Assembly (NCBI RefSeq): GCF_050908995.1 | Contig: NC_135120.1 | Span: forward strand, 14,583,433 to 14,647,432 | Direction of reading: 5' to 3' | DNA from: Andrena cerasifolii | Lineage: Eukaryota; Arthropoda; Insecta; Hymenoptera; Andrenidae | Length of the DNA: 64,000 bases | Shown: one piece after another, positions 1-13,100 of the stretch | Position numbering within the stretch: position 1 is the stretch's first letter | How the letters are laid out: each line of letters starts with the position of its first letter | The notes under the pieces: model-generated | Told to the model about the DNA's origin: nothing | What the model saw: the letters and a program-made list of their open reading frames with translations, nothing else | Databases searched by the model: none | Program-made: the position numbers and the translations under genes

Positions 1-243
1 TCCTGATAGAGAATGAGACGCAACAAGAGGTCGAGCAGACTGAGACGAACGGCTGGTGTTTGCGTATAAATTGCAGTGAATCGTCGTGCCGCCTGGTAAT
101 CCTGATAAACAACTGATTATCGCGATAACGCGAAAGTCGGATAGAGATATGTTTATTAGACGTATCGGTGCGATGACTCGCAGACCTCTTTATGCGTCTT
201 TATCTTTGTGTCACTTAGGTGCTGTACAGTAATTAATTGTATC

Positions 244-591
244 CAGGGTCGCCACCTTATCACCATATAAATACCGAAGTGCTACACATTCCAAGCCGGA
301 GATTCGAATATAAACCCGGAGATGGAAAAAGCAGAAAAATTTTGTTCTCGAATATCTGAAGAAGAAATGTGCAATTCTTTTCAGCTTAAACAATTCAGAA
401 TTTAAAAGTATCTATTTTTTTTTAATTAATAACTTTCATTGTATATAAAATTGATACCATTGTATGATACCACAATTTTGTATTATCTCATTTTTTTCTG
501 CAACCCGGAGATTTTCCAGTAAAACCGGAGCCGGGAGATTTGCTTCAAAACCCGAAGTCTCCGGGCGAAAAACGGAGAGGTGGCAACTCTG
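244..591. mobile_element. hAT-type MITE, 348 bp, perfect 8-bp target duplication
   Basis: The left end is CAGGGTCGCCACCT and the right end, reverse-complemented, is CAGAGTTGCCACCT, a hAT-like CAGRG terminus. Both sides are flanked by ATTGTATC (236-243 and 592-599). The interior is AT-rich with several cccggag/ccggagat motifs. The short open frames inside are not genes. Confidence 0.9.
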
Positions 592-3500
592 ATTGTATCT
601 ATTATCTATACGATTACTTGAAAGGAGTAAGCTATGTTGGATCTCTGATTTCGTAGGCAAGATCACGTCGTAGACGAGACAGTTTTCAAAATACGGAAGT
701 ATTAGAGTAGGAGGAATTTGATGTCTGATCGAATTCGAACCTACTGTCGTGAAAGTTCCTTCTTCCTTGCGAACCTAGAATTAGAACTTTCGAAGTGGAA
801 GGATTAGCAAAGTAACGTCAGTGCTACTTGTTTGAAGCCAGCTCAGTCGTCATGCTTGTACGTTGCCGTTGCTTTCGCACGAAGCTAGAATAAAGCAGCA
901 GGGACAGCTCGAGTTCAACTTCGACATGCCCAAATGAGTAGATGGTGCTTCATGCCTCGGATCTCTACTCTCTCTGCACGTCACTACCTAGCTAGCGCAC
1001 ATTTTTCCAAATCCCTTGCAATCCGATGCACTCTAGGGCTTAGCCCAGTTTCCAGATAGACCCAGGAAATGAGCATCTCAATCGTGTTACTTTGTACCGA
1101 CTACCATCGTAAGGCATCATCCTTAAGTTAAATAATAACGCTCGAGGCTTCCGAGTGTAAGCCGTGTCCTTTCGTAAGAACACGATGTTTCGTCAGCATT
1201 GCAGATACATATACCGTCACCTCGGGGGCCCTTAGCTAGCTCTAATGCCAATGAAACCTTTTCCAAGAGGCCACAGTTCACATTCGATTGCCCCATGGCA
1301 GTATGAACTGCAAGAACTCGAATCGCAAGTCCCCAATTGCTAATTAATTGAAAGAGTGATCGTAAATGAAAAATACACGTAGAAGATACATCGTACACTT
1401 AAAATACTTGGGCCTTTGAAAAACAATCCTTTTCTACCCTTCACATTTAAATGAAGGAAAATGAAGTACTAATTTTGAAATTAGTCTACGCTCTCCTATA
1501 TTCTTTCCCATCTGAATTTCGTGCACCATCGTTTGGAGAGCGAAGATGAAACGCAAACGGTTCAGTTTCGCACGTGGGAGCGAAGCTTTAGGCACGGAAC
1601 AGTGAGAAGTGACCGAGTAACGGTCCAACTTGGACTACGACTCGAACGCGACTGACTATCCTGATTTAGTGTCCGACTGCGAATTTCGTTGCAACCGCGC
1701 GATCCTCCCACGCGTTTCGTTTGTCTCGCAGCTAAAAATGATCAAGCCCGGTAGACGACCCTCGATCTATTCTACTGGCGCTTTTTTGCGCAATTTGTTT
1801 CCATCGACTTTGCTCGATAGCAATACAGCTCGCGATTACGAAAACCGCCGAGTGTTTGGAGACGTTCAGAGGACATCTGTCTTTTCATACGTGTGATGGG
1901 AAACAGGAAGGCGATGAGATGACTCAGGCCTTGAGAGGCATCGATAAGGCGTTCGCAATGATTGTACCTGTGAAAAAAACTGAATACCCACAAAAGGAAG
2001 CAGCTGAGTTCGCGCTAGCAGCATTTAAATCGTGTTCCTTTATTCAATTAGGCGTACTCGACTCAAAGTGTGTAATGAACCGTATCGGCGATTCTATGAT
2101 TCATGTCACGAGTGTACTTCGTATGATGTTAAACATCCTCTCGAAGAAATGAACATAGCCTGAGAGACTGTAAGCACGAAGGGGGATAGTGTTCGTTGTT
2201 TCGTCATCCATGCATTCATCACAGGAGTATCCACGTTCTCCTGATACTGCAATTACTCTGAATACGTAGTGTTTTCATCTGTGCTCCCAGCTTTTAATCC
2301 TGAGGAAGGAAGAGACGAACGACGATGGAAATGGGATTGTTATCGTTTTATTGATGGTGACACTGCGTGAGCCGTACACCTGCCACGAACAAACATCATC
2401 ATGCAGCGTATAGTGATCGGTAATACGAAACTGGATCGAATGAGAGTTTGTCATCGCAAGGTAAGAACAATGTACGCGCCGCGTTAACGCTCGCGCGATA
2501 ATAAAGTGGGTTTACCAACCACCGTGTATTAAGTCTGGCTAAATTATTCGCTGAATACAGCGTCGATTATCGAGCCAATCAATATACGCGACAATGACCC
2601 GAGCGATTTCCAATTCGACTACAAACAGTGTCACCATTACCGTTTATAAATTGCTCCATCGTGCAACTAATGGGCGAAAATTATTAACGACAACTTTCTT
2701 CGTAATGAAAGCAGAATTCAATTATCCCCTTCAAAGGCACCAAAGCAACTTCGTTAACTTTTCTACGCGATTCGATTACAGCTCCCAAGAGAGCAAATGA
2801 ACAAAAGAATCGAAAGATTCCGTTTATAGCCATGTCTAACTTACAACGTCATTACTTGTTTTACTGTCGACAATACGTCAGAGTACAACGCGCGACGCAT
2901 TCCAGAAATAAATCTCTTATAAGCGTACACCGGCACGGCTTCCACATGATTCCGTGATTGTAATTTTTCTGCGGCTGCAGCGCTAGCGGAAGTCATCGAT
3001 TATTCCATTAAAGGCCAATTTTTCAGAGTGACTTTTAACGCTAATAGACCAGCCGGTAATGTTGGAACGTCACCCCACTGCGCCCACATCTCTTAGCACC
3101 ATGGCGGGCAGATATAGGCACGCAGAGTGTAAAAGCACGTACCTACAGAGAAACCTGACCAAGCAGATTTCCCCATTAGCGTCTACTGAGTGCGGACTCG
3201 ACCCGACCTCTAAATATAACTGCTGTATGCCGTGGCTATTTCCTGCTCGAGATAAACACGAGCCAAGGGGACAGCGACGCGATTTCGTCTCTGTCGCCGC
3301 CAATGGGGGCTCGAAAACACCAGTCGAACGAGCAATTCGTTTTACTTCTATCGCGTTATCGCAGCGCGTGGATGGGTCTCGGCGAAGCGATACGAGCACG
3401 CGTCGCGGATCGAGAGGAGACCGTGTACATTCGAGTTTCATAACGCGGTAGGCGTCATTACATCGGCACGCCGCTACTTCGTACGAACGTGTGATCGAGT

Positions 3501-6500
3501 AAAAATACACTCGATAGAGACACAGTTGCAAAAATTTTGACAATTTATCCCAGAAACGAGGGAAGGTTTGAGGAACGTTCCTTGAGAGAGTCAATGCGCA
3601 GAATCTAACCTCCTCTCACTAAATTACGCCGCAATTCGTATTTGTTTCATGTTAAGGTAGGCTGGTTCGGTAGATGAGTCGCAATTTCGTTCTAAAGATG
3701 AACTCCCACGATACGCGGTGTTTTTGTACATCGCGTAGGTGACAGGTATTAATAAAACCGCAGATGTGCAGGTAAACGACGATGTTTTCTTGTGTATTAA
3801 ATGTTAAGATGCACCGGCTATGGATGACACGAGGCAAGATGGTGAACCCATCTTGTGAGGATATATCGAATGTTCTATAAGTATCGAGATAATGTTTTAA
3901 CGACGGAAGTTTCCGTAAGAAATCTGTCACTTGCAGCATTTCTGAAAGAATATTTTAAAGGATGCCCTACGGATTGGCTGGGAAGAGAAGATGGTAACAC
4001 GGGATAATTTGATTGGGCATTGATATTTGCTTTTGCGGTAGGTTAAAAGACGATGAATTTAGACCGACGAAATGTAACATGGACGTAAAGGGCGAAATTT
4101 CTCGACGCGTCTGAAGTGAACTGCCTCGAGACGGCAGGATTATCGACGGGTTTTTATGGAAATATCTGACCTTTCAGTATTATTCATCATTTCGTAATAG
4201 TTGCGTGCGAATATCGCAGAAAATTTAAATAGACCGTACCTTTTTGACCGAGAAAGCATTTACTTTAAATTCTAACCTCTTAGATATACAGATATCTCTG
4301 TATTACGCTCATTAAGGATTTCTCCGTACGATATTTTTACGCAAGAACAGACACGCCAGGAATACTTATCAAATACATTGTTGATACTCGATTAGAGCAA
4401 TTAACGGCAAGTGGATGACCATTGCCCGTTTCTTTCGTCCCTTATACCTAAACTATAAGGTGGTGCCAGTTCATTTATGGACAGGACTGTACTGGGAACG
4501 AGAGATATTTGCTCGGAATCAAATGAGAGGGGAGATATTTCCATCAAACAACTATGTTGTGCAGCGAAACCGCGGAATGTGGTGGCAGTCCTACTATCGT
4601 GGCGATATCTCGTAAAAACTCACCTTCAGGCGTTTCAGCTTGCCGTCCCTCGCAGCGTTGTACACCACGCTTGTAAAATCCATTTTCACATGCTACAATC
4701 CCGTGGAACACGGCGGCACTGTCCTCTAACCCTGGTATCGCTGGCCCGTCAGATTCACGGCTGGCGTATCCCTTTGTCCAAAAGCACGGTCGGATGCGTG
4801 CTGGCCGTCCCCCTCGTCGCTCTTCGCCCGCAACTTCTCTGTCACAATCGCGGGGAACTTGCTTCTTGCGATACGGATAGCGCGATACGAGGACCGAAAA
4901 ACCATCCGAATGATCAACCGTTACGCGCTAATGTTTCTCTCACTTCCCTTCGCGGAACGACTTTACAGTTAGATACCACGCGCGCGCGTACAGCCCAAGC
5001 GACGACCTATTCCTCGCCGCGGGCGTCCTGTTTCGGTGGTTTTGCGAACGCACGCCCCGTCCGGTCATCAGATGGCGATACCTGTACCGTCGGTTCGACG
5101 GCCCGTCAACAACTGAGCTCGAGCTGCCAACTACGTCGGATCAATCGTGTTAGTGCCAGCTGTTCGCTGTTTCCCTCTCTCTCCCGCCATGCCGTCGCTG
5201 CTCCTTTAACTTCGCTTTACGTTGCTCGCGGCTAAGGAGATTCGGTTAACTCTGGTGCTGGGCACTGCATGGTTTCGTTTCTCTTTGGTTTCTATCAGCG
5301 GTTGTTATTGTCGTTAATCGGTCTTCGAGAATAATAAAGACTGCATTGTCTCCGTCGCTCTTGGCTCTGGCTGTACACAGATTGGCTGGGGAATTAAAAA
5401 TCTTCACACCTATATGGTGTTGCACCGAGTATATCCGTTCGCGCGTAGAGGGCAGCATTGTGCAGTATTTCGAGGAGCGTGGATACGTCAGATTTGTTGA
5501 GTAATTATGATTTGTAGCGGAAATCGATGACAAATGCTAAATCGTATGAATTTATGGGACATTTATGTTTGGATACTTCTGAAGTTCCATTAAGCTTATG
5601 CCGCCGTTTTACGTTGTAATGAACAGCCTGAACGGAAGAGATGTTTGCAGAGTATTAAAGTGGAAGATTAAATATCGTTTGATATTTACTGCGCGCAGAT
5701 TTCAAGTTTGCTGTTACTGTATCGAACAAAGGTAATTTAGATTCTACGTGAAATGTGAAAAGTAATTAACTACTAGTACATCGACTGTCATATTACAGGG
5801 CTTGTTCCTTTGGGAACATGTAGCTTTACGATTCAGATTTCAAATATCGTAATTTCCTTAAGCTTAATAATAAGAGCTGTCTGATATAATTTGGCAACTG
5901 AAACCGTTAATCTGCACATGCTAAATCGCGATTCGTCAGCGCCGGCGTAAGGAGAGCGGAGTGAAATAGGAGAAGCAGGGGAGTCGTTAAGTCGGCACTT
6001 CACCCTCGATTTTAACGCCTCGAAGTGACGCACTCGTTCTACGTCAAGTGCGTTTTAGTTCGTCCTACATTTTTGCCGGTACATCACGAGCAGTACTTTA
6101 TCCCAGTTTCAACTCGATGATTTTCGACAGACTTGCGTCAGTAGCCACGGTACATACTGGCTCGCGATTACTTCGTCAACAAAGGAAAGTCATAAAACCA
6201 ACGCTAATACCAGTATCTCAATCACTCTCTAAGCTCGATTAAACGATTACTATCTACCTACATCTAAAGATACCGCGAACCACAATTTACTTTTGTATAC
6301 ACGGGGCTTCTTAAGATATAGTAACTGCCGCACAAATAATGTATGAGATTGTAAAATCTGCTCACTATCTTCCTAGTCCTACTAGATTTTATTTAATTAA
6401 GTTACCAGGTGCACCACTGGCCATATTAGCGTCTCGTACGACTTCTCTGAAGGAATCCGATATTACAAAAAAGCACAGCTGCGAAAGATTCCGCGAGCGG

Positions 6501-8690
6501 CCTCGGAACACATTTAATAATCAGAAATAGTGCTCCGGGGGGGGATTAACTCGGGCCTGTCCACAAAGGCGTACGATTGCCCCCATAATTCAGGGGGTCG
6601 CGAGATCCGAGCCGCGCCACCAAACGTTCCTCAATTATCGAAATGGGGAGAAGCTAAAGGAGAAGGCGGCAGTGTCTCGTCTTGTTGCTTTCGTTTCTTT
6701 TCCTGCGCATCGCCCGTCCGTGGAACGAAAGGATAGGTCGGTGTAAAAATGAGTAGAGAAAAGGGCGCGTGGGTGGTGGATGGGTCAGAGGCAGAATGAG
6801 ATGGCTGATAGATGGAAAAAGTATCGTGGATGTGTACGGGGCTGCCTGGAGCTTGTATACGTGAAAAGAGACGCAGCCGGAAAAAAAGGTGCACACAATG
6901 CAAGTCGGCGCTGTCACGGCCGTGGAGGAATGAAAAACAGAGCCACCGAGCCTTCGTAAGACAGGCCAGCGTTTTCGGTTGCGAGAAGACGGGATAGGAA
7001 GAGTACGGGAGGGAGCTTGTAACTGCACCGTGTCCAAGGGGGCTGCTCGAGAATTATAAAAGTCTCCCGAGCCGTAGTATATCTTGCTCGAGCTCTCGAC
7101 GCAACTTCGGGCGTAAGCAAAGGACAATCCTAAAAGCATTTATGCGATAGAAGTTAAGAATGTTCGCCGCTCCCCGCACAGACGTAACATTAATGGTAGA
7201 AGTCAATTATAAAGCAGCGCATTAAATGCCCCTCAACTGTTAAGCTTAACGTGGAATAAAGGTGGTATCTTAGCTCTGCGTTTTTCAACCGCTTAAGGAT
7301 CCGTAATATAACGAGAGTCCACCCGAAAGGACGCTCTGTCTTTAAACTTCGTTATCCCGTAACTTGATGGAACACTACCCCGTGATCTCCTTTGACGGCA
7401 GACTTCAATGCATTCTTTGCAACGACTCTTCGAGGCAAAAAACGAAAGATTGAAAGGAGCGTGGGAGGAGTAAATAGCTGGAAACTTATTCGCAAAGAGT
7501 AAATCTCTTGCCAAGTGGAAATCTCTTGGATTATACATTCTAATTGCGTGCGTACGTTGCGAACAGAATGTTGCACCGTCGACCGTAACGCACACGCATT
7601 CGCGTAATTGGTGCTTGTGAGAAATCTTAAAATATGGAGCGGCGGTAAATCTGTCATAGAAGAAAATAACGGCGCGATTTAAACGTGGGTTACGAGCACG
7701 TTCTCTTTAGACCGCTTCGGCTATTGTGGCTGTTAGATCGAATCGACAAGGAGGCATAGTTATCGTTCGCTTCTTTCAGAAACAAGTCCCACAAACGTAG
7801 CTAAAACGTGCTTTAGCCGGTGACGAGGCACGCTCGCAAGCATGTGCCGGCAAAGCGATCTTTTCGCCGCTAATTGTCTTATCTAATTACTATCTGGAAT
7901 ATTGAATGAACGTTTGGCGTGGTATCGCGAAAATACGACATTCCGCGAGCGTTCCGAGCGCTCAAGATAAGACCATCCTATCCCATTAACCAGTTCCTTT
8001 TTTATCTTCGACGAGACGTAACTCAGGAACTAGTCGTTCCGTTGGAAGAATGATTATCCGGACGGTTCGCGTGTTTTACAGGTTTTCAGGGGGTTCGTGT
8101 TCGCCAGGGTGGTGCAAGTTAGATATATCGTCGTTTTACGACGCCGGTAGTAGGATGATTCCACCGAGGTATACTTCAAGGATGGTAGTACTCTTTAGGG
8201 AAGCGACTTAAACTTCCACCGGCGAAGCCTTCCAGCAAATACAGTGTTTTATATTTAAAACGTTCTAAAGGCACGCTCCATTGTTCCATCCCTCCCCCGC
8301 CCTCTTCGCACGTATCAAGGTAATATCGTCTTACGTTGTTGCTGCCGTTGATACCTGCGTCGTTGCATGCACCTTTGTATCTTTAGAAAAGACATATCGA
8401 TTTTCTTGACAGCCACTTCCAGCCGTAATACCTTATTTGCTCCAATTACCAAGAAAATTATTAAGCAGTCGACGGTCCCGTCGGTGGTTCGTTATTAGTC
8501 ACGCGATAAGGGACGAGTAATTTCGCGTGCGTACGCGAAAGACGTTTAAACACTCCGCTATTTTCTCTGTCGCGTGATTTACGAGGAAATTATGTAGATA
8601 TCCGGCGAAACGATACGTTCGAGCGCAGAAAAACCAGCCTTTCTCGTAGCTGTTTTGAATAAACGATTAATCACGGGCCGCAATTATAAT
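592..8690. other. no gene recognised
   Basis: Open frames of 60-250 codons occur on both strands, the longest at 4477-5235 (+), but none has a recognisable domain, clear splice structure or family resemblance. I saw no inverted-repeat element here. Confidence 0.5.
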
Positions 8691-8712
8691 CCCCCCCCCC
8701 GGGTGGTGGGGG
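8691..8712. repeat. C10 run facing a G-rich run
   Basis: Ten C followed by gggtggtgggggg. This can pair as a short hairpin and has G-quadruplex potential. No associated gene is seen. Confidence 0.75.
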
Positions 8713-9519
8713 GAGATAGAGCGGCCCTCAGAATTTCGTTCGCCGCGCGCTTGCTGAAAGCGAGGCCGTAAAGGATTCGCGGGCTCTTCTCCCGATTTTA
8801 AGTAATACACGACTTCCGTATCGCCCGCGCGGCGCGCAGGAAATCGTATGAATATATCAGGTAAAGGTTTCCAATTGCATTTATGGCATCCACCCCTCTC
8901 GCTTCGTCCACCCCACACGCCACCCTCCGGCATTCCCCGTGTATACAGCACGACAAATAGCATTTCGTTTCTGTGCGCGCGAATCGTTTCTTTGCAACCT
9001 CATTGCAGCCCGCGTCCCTGTGTGTGGGTGACCACCGGGGCTACGTAAATATGGTTATACGACGTTGTACGTTGATAATGAACGCGCTCGTGTACGTGCA
9101 AAAGTGTAGTGGGCTGCGGCTTGTGGTAAGGGCTCGGGAAGAGGGATCGAGAACCGAAGCACAATGCGCCAGCCAACGGTGAGACGAAGAGAGAGACGAA
9201 GGGGGCGGCAGAGGGACCGAATACGTACATTTGCGTGCGCTGCGCGACCAGCGCGCGTAACGTACTCCCGCATATACCTGCGACGACGGTGACAGTCGAA
9301 TGGGAATAAGTAAACGAGCGTGCATCGTGTTGTTTCGGTGCCTGGCTTGTTCGATACTTAAGCCCGAGGAAGAGGCGAGCGGAGTCCCGCGCTGGAGAGC
9401 GCTCGTCACTTTGGCCCCGATCACGCAGAATGCCACGGGAAGCCCTTTTTTTGTGTTTTGGAAAAGTCATTGCTGAATATCTGTTGTTGAATGATGGGAG
9501 AAGTTCGATGTATTTCATA

Positions 9520-10139
9520 CAGAGATGGGCATTATCTGGATAGAAAATTATTTAAATAACGTGTCGAATAAGAGATACTTTATCTTTATTCGTTATTCTA
9601 ATCTTCGAATATCACGGTTTATCTTTATTCGAAACACCACGGATAAATAAATTTATTCGACAGCGAAAGATAATTTTTTTATTCGAAGTGAATTTATTCG
9701 ACGGTGAAAGATAATTTTTTTATTCGAAGTGAATTTATTCGAAGGCGAAAGATAATTTCTTTATTCGAGGAACTTTTATTCGAACCGTCGAATAAGGTTT
9801 TCATCTTTATCCGTAGTTTATTCGACTTTTATTCGAAGGCTTCGAATAACTTTCGACAGCGTGTTTATCCCAACCGGGGCGGTCTCGCCTCGAGCTGAGG
9901 GCTTCGGCTGTTCGGCGGCGGCTTCTGATCTTGGTTCGAGCCTCGGCTGGAGAGCCATACATTTTTGCTTGCGGTGGATTATACTTAGATTAATTGGATG
10001 TATGTAAAACTTCCACATTTTATTTATCCGTGGTGTTTCGAATAAAGATAAACCGTGTTATGCGAAGATTCGAATAACGAATAAACGCAATGTATCTTTT
10101 ATTCGAGTTTATCTAGGTCTTTATCTTTGCACATCTCTG
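9520..10139. mobile_element. hAT-like non-autonomous element, 620 bp, long inverted arms
   Basis: Termini are CAGAGATG...CATCTCTG. Arms of roughly 130 bp are inverted copies of each other; for example cacggtttatctttattcg at about 9613 pairs with its reverse complement at about 10040. The flanks atttcata (9512-9519) and tgttcata (10141-10148) share TTCATA and look like a decayed target duplication. Inside are three 41-bp direct repeats and a GC-rich core at about 9870-9960. No transposase remains. Confidence 0.85.
9650..9769. repeat. three tandem copies of a 41-bp unit inside the hAT-like element
   Basis: Units start at 9650, 9691 and 9732. Each begins aatttattcga, continues with gcgaaagataatttt (or gtgaaag) and ends ttattcgaag. 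The TTATTCGA motif recurs throughout the element on both strands. It may be a binding-site array, but that is inference. Confidence 0.88.
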
Positions 10140-13100
10140 ATGTTCATAGGCGGGCGATCAAGAGCGGCGTCAAAATGATAATCATTTATCGATTTTAAAT
10201 TGAACGAGCTCGATTCGAAAGAGAATCGAAGTGGCGATAAAGTTTTCTCCCCTTAATTTATCCTTTCGAAGCTCCGGCCGACCACCCCTCCGCGTTCCAA
10301 CGTAGACCAAGAATGAGATTCTTCGGAGCCACAGCGGAGGAGGGTTCGCCCTCTACTTCACAAACTAGTTTTATGATATCCCACCGACACCTACCATGCT
10401 AATCCGCCCACAAAGTTTTCTCCGGTTGTTTACTTACCTCCCGGTGCCGCGTGCGCGCCACTTTACAACTTCCATCGGCAGAATATAACATAATTTTCGT
10501 TCGCGCCGCGCGGCAGAATCGATACAATAATAAACGCAACAGATTCCGAAGGGCGAAGTAACAGCAATTTCACTCGGCGCTTTAATCACGCGATATTTCA
10601 TTTATCCGCCGCGCTATTACCGGGGCTAAATGTTTTACGCTTATTGCATTCTTGAAATTGATGTGTCAATAAACAGAATAACGCACGCACAGAGGCGCGC
10701 TAAATGCATTTTCATATTGCCATTGATGCGTTACCATTACGTCCACCTTCGGCTGGCAAAATATATGCATAATCGTCGCTGCATTGTACACCGTTTATCT
10801 ACCCCGTGACGGATAATTCGCGCCGGCTCTGCGCGCCTCAATCGCGGCTCTGTTCCGTTGTTTTTCGAAGACGGCGAGGGGCGGACGTACGCGTGGGCGT
10901 GCGCGTGCATATTGGAATTTCAGAAAGCCGAGTCTCAGGTGGAAAGCCTGATTTAGAACATCCCCCAGTTGGCGGGCGTTTAACCGAATCGAGGATTCAT
11001 CTCCTCGCGCCCTCAAAGCGCACCAGACACGATGTATGAGCAGTGTGTAATATGATGAGCACTCACACGCGCGCGCGCGGCACGCTTGGAATATCACCCA
11101 CACGCCGCCGCCGCCTCGGTTGCACCCACGTAGAGGTCTCTCCTTACATCGACGGTTGACTCGTGTTGTCCGGCTCTAGCACTTTGACTCGCTCCATCTT
11201 TGTCCATCGCACGGCGCTCAACACTCCATGCGCGCGACACACAAGCAACGTTCGGCACTTGGTTCCGGTACTCCTCCTTCCACGCCTCGTTGCTGGCCTG
11301 CGAGGGCGAGAAAGACGCGCGAGGCGAGGCGGTCTCTGTTGTTCCAAGAACGCCAGGGTAGAGGAAGGCGCGACGATCGCGGGCCGCGCGGTTAAAAGAG
11401 AGACAGCTCGGGTGGGAGAGGGTCGAATGGAGAATGGACCGAGACGGGGGATAAGGGACACATGTAGGACACGGAGTGAGCGCGAGCGAAACAACGATGG
11501 TGATGATGCGGTGCACCTGTAAGACAAAGGCGGGAAGTGCAGGGATGAGCGAACGAGCAAGATGAGCGATGAGAAGAGGTGGAAGATCAAGAAACAGCGG
11601 AGCGCGAGGGAGATCGCGCGATATGTCGCATCTATCGCACGAGCGCGATGGAGATAGCAAGTGGGAGGATGGTTGGGTGACGAGTGTGAGCGGGACAACT
11701 GAAAGCAGGGGTGTCGATAAAGATTTTTTTACACCGCTGCGCTACGGTCTCGAGCAATTGTCGCGACAAACTAATCGGTTCTTACCTACAGATGGAATTT
11801 TCGGGAAGGCTTCGAACGGCACAGATTGGTAAGCTTATTTCACGCATTTACAACGAAATCTTAGGAAATAAGCGAATGAAATTCTTCTTCTGTGAGTTCG
11901 GTTCGTCGCGACAGAAGTTCATTAAAACACTCGGGCCAAAGTGCAGGACGCTGGCGGCGTCAGTAAGTTAAATAGCCATTAAAATTTCCGATAGGAAACC
12001 GCGTCGAGTCGTTTCTCTTTGGTCGAAGACGGGGCCCCGATCGATACGTATCTTTTGACGAGAGGAGAGCTCGTAATTTCATAATCGTTACGAAATTACC
12101 CATTATTGGTTTCTGTGTGATACAAGGAAACAGAACGAATCGCCCCTGTCGGTCGACGCCCTTGACTCGACGAACTGAGAAACGGGCGCGAGAAGGAGAG
12201 ACGCTCAGGTCGGCGAGAGAGGGAAACGCGCGGCCCGATCCCCCTCTGTGTGTACATTCGTGTCCTCTTATTGATGTGTCGGTGCGTCGCCGTCGGTGGA
12301 TGGTGTTAGTGGCCGCTCATTGGTGTTCGCCGCGGCGGCAAGCGGCGTTCACACGTTTCCCGTCATCCACTTCGGTACCCGGCTCGCAGTCGAGCGTCGT
12401 TCGTTGTACGGTGCGGTCGTGGGCGTTCGCGATTCGTCTCGATGCCTCGTACGTTCGATGTATGTATGTGTGTGACCGTGCACGCGTTTACCTTTTCCTC
12501 TCATTAGACTGTACGTAGAGAAGTGTTTTTTTGGTGATACAAGTGCGAAGGGATCGGTTCTGTGTTCGTCGTTCGGTTTCTCCTTTTCTCCTGCCAGTGC
12601 CAAAGGTGGATTAAAAGACGTACCGCCGTGCGAGGCAGCAAAGGCCACCGCGCGCCCAGGTATTTACTGACAGCTTTTTTCTATCGACGATCCCAAGCTT
12701 TCGCGTCCCCAACACGGCGGATTATCGTTTGCCGCGCCGTTTAACACGCTCACGATTCGGCTATCGGGTTAACGAGAAACCAACCAGATATACGTTTAAC
12801 GACGCGCGGGATAAACCTCTCGCGTAACGCTCGGTCGCGTCACACGGGAAGAAAAACCGCAGAAGCGGCGAGACCGAAGGGCAACGCATATTTCGCGCAT
12901 CGCTCGTGAAACGAAAGTTATCGGTGCCTCGCGGGAACCGTGTCGCTAATTATCCCGAGCGTTTGCATACACGCGATGTCACATGGTGAAAGAGCAACTC
13001 GGTCGTTTTCGCGAACTTACCGACAACACCGTATCGCGTAACATTAACCTTGATAATCGCTTGAAGCGGGCTCGCCGTGTTCGTTGCCAACTCGGGTGGC

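Noticed and set aside
1123..2152. Several adjacent short frames on both strands
   Set aside because: Cannot be joined into a convincing product; no splice signals or known motifs.
4477..5235. 252-codon open frame on the + strand
   Set aside because: No domain, motif or family resemblance. The composition is Arg/Ser/Ala-rich and a competing frame is open on the other strand.
11094..11698. 188- and 184-codon minus-strand frames
   Set aside because: Two overlapping frames in a CpG-rich region with biased composition and no recognisable domain.
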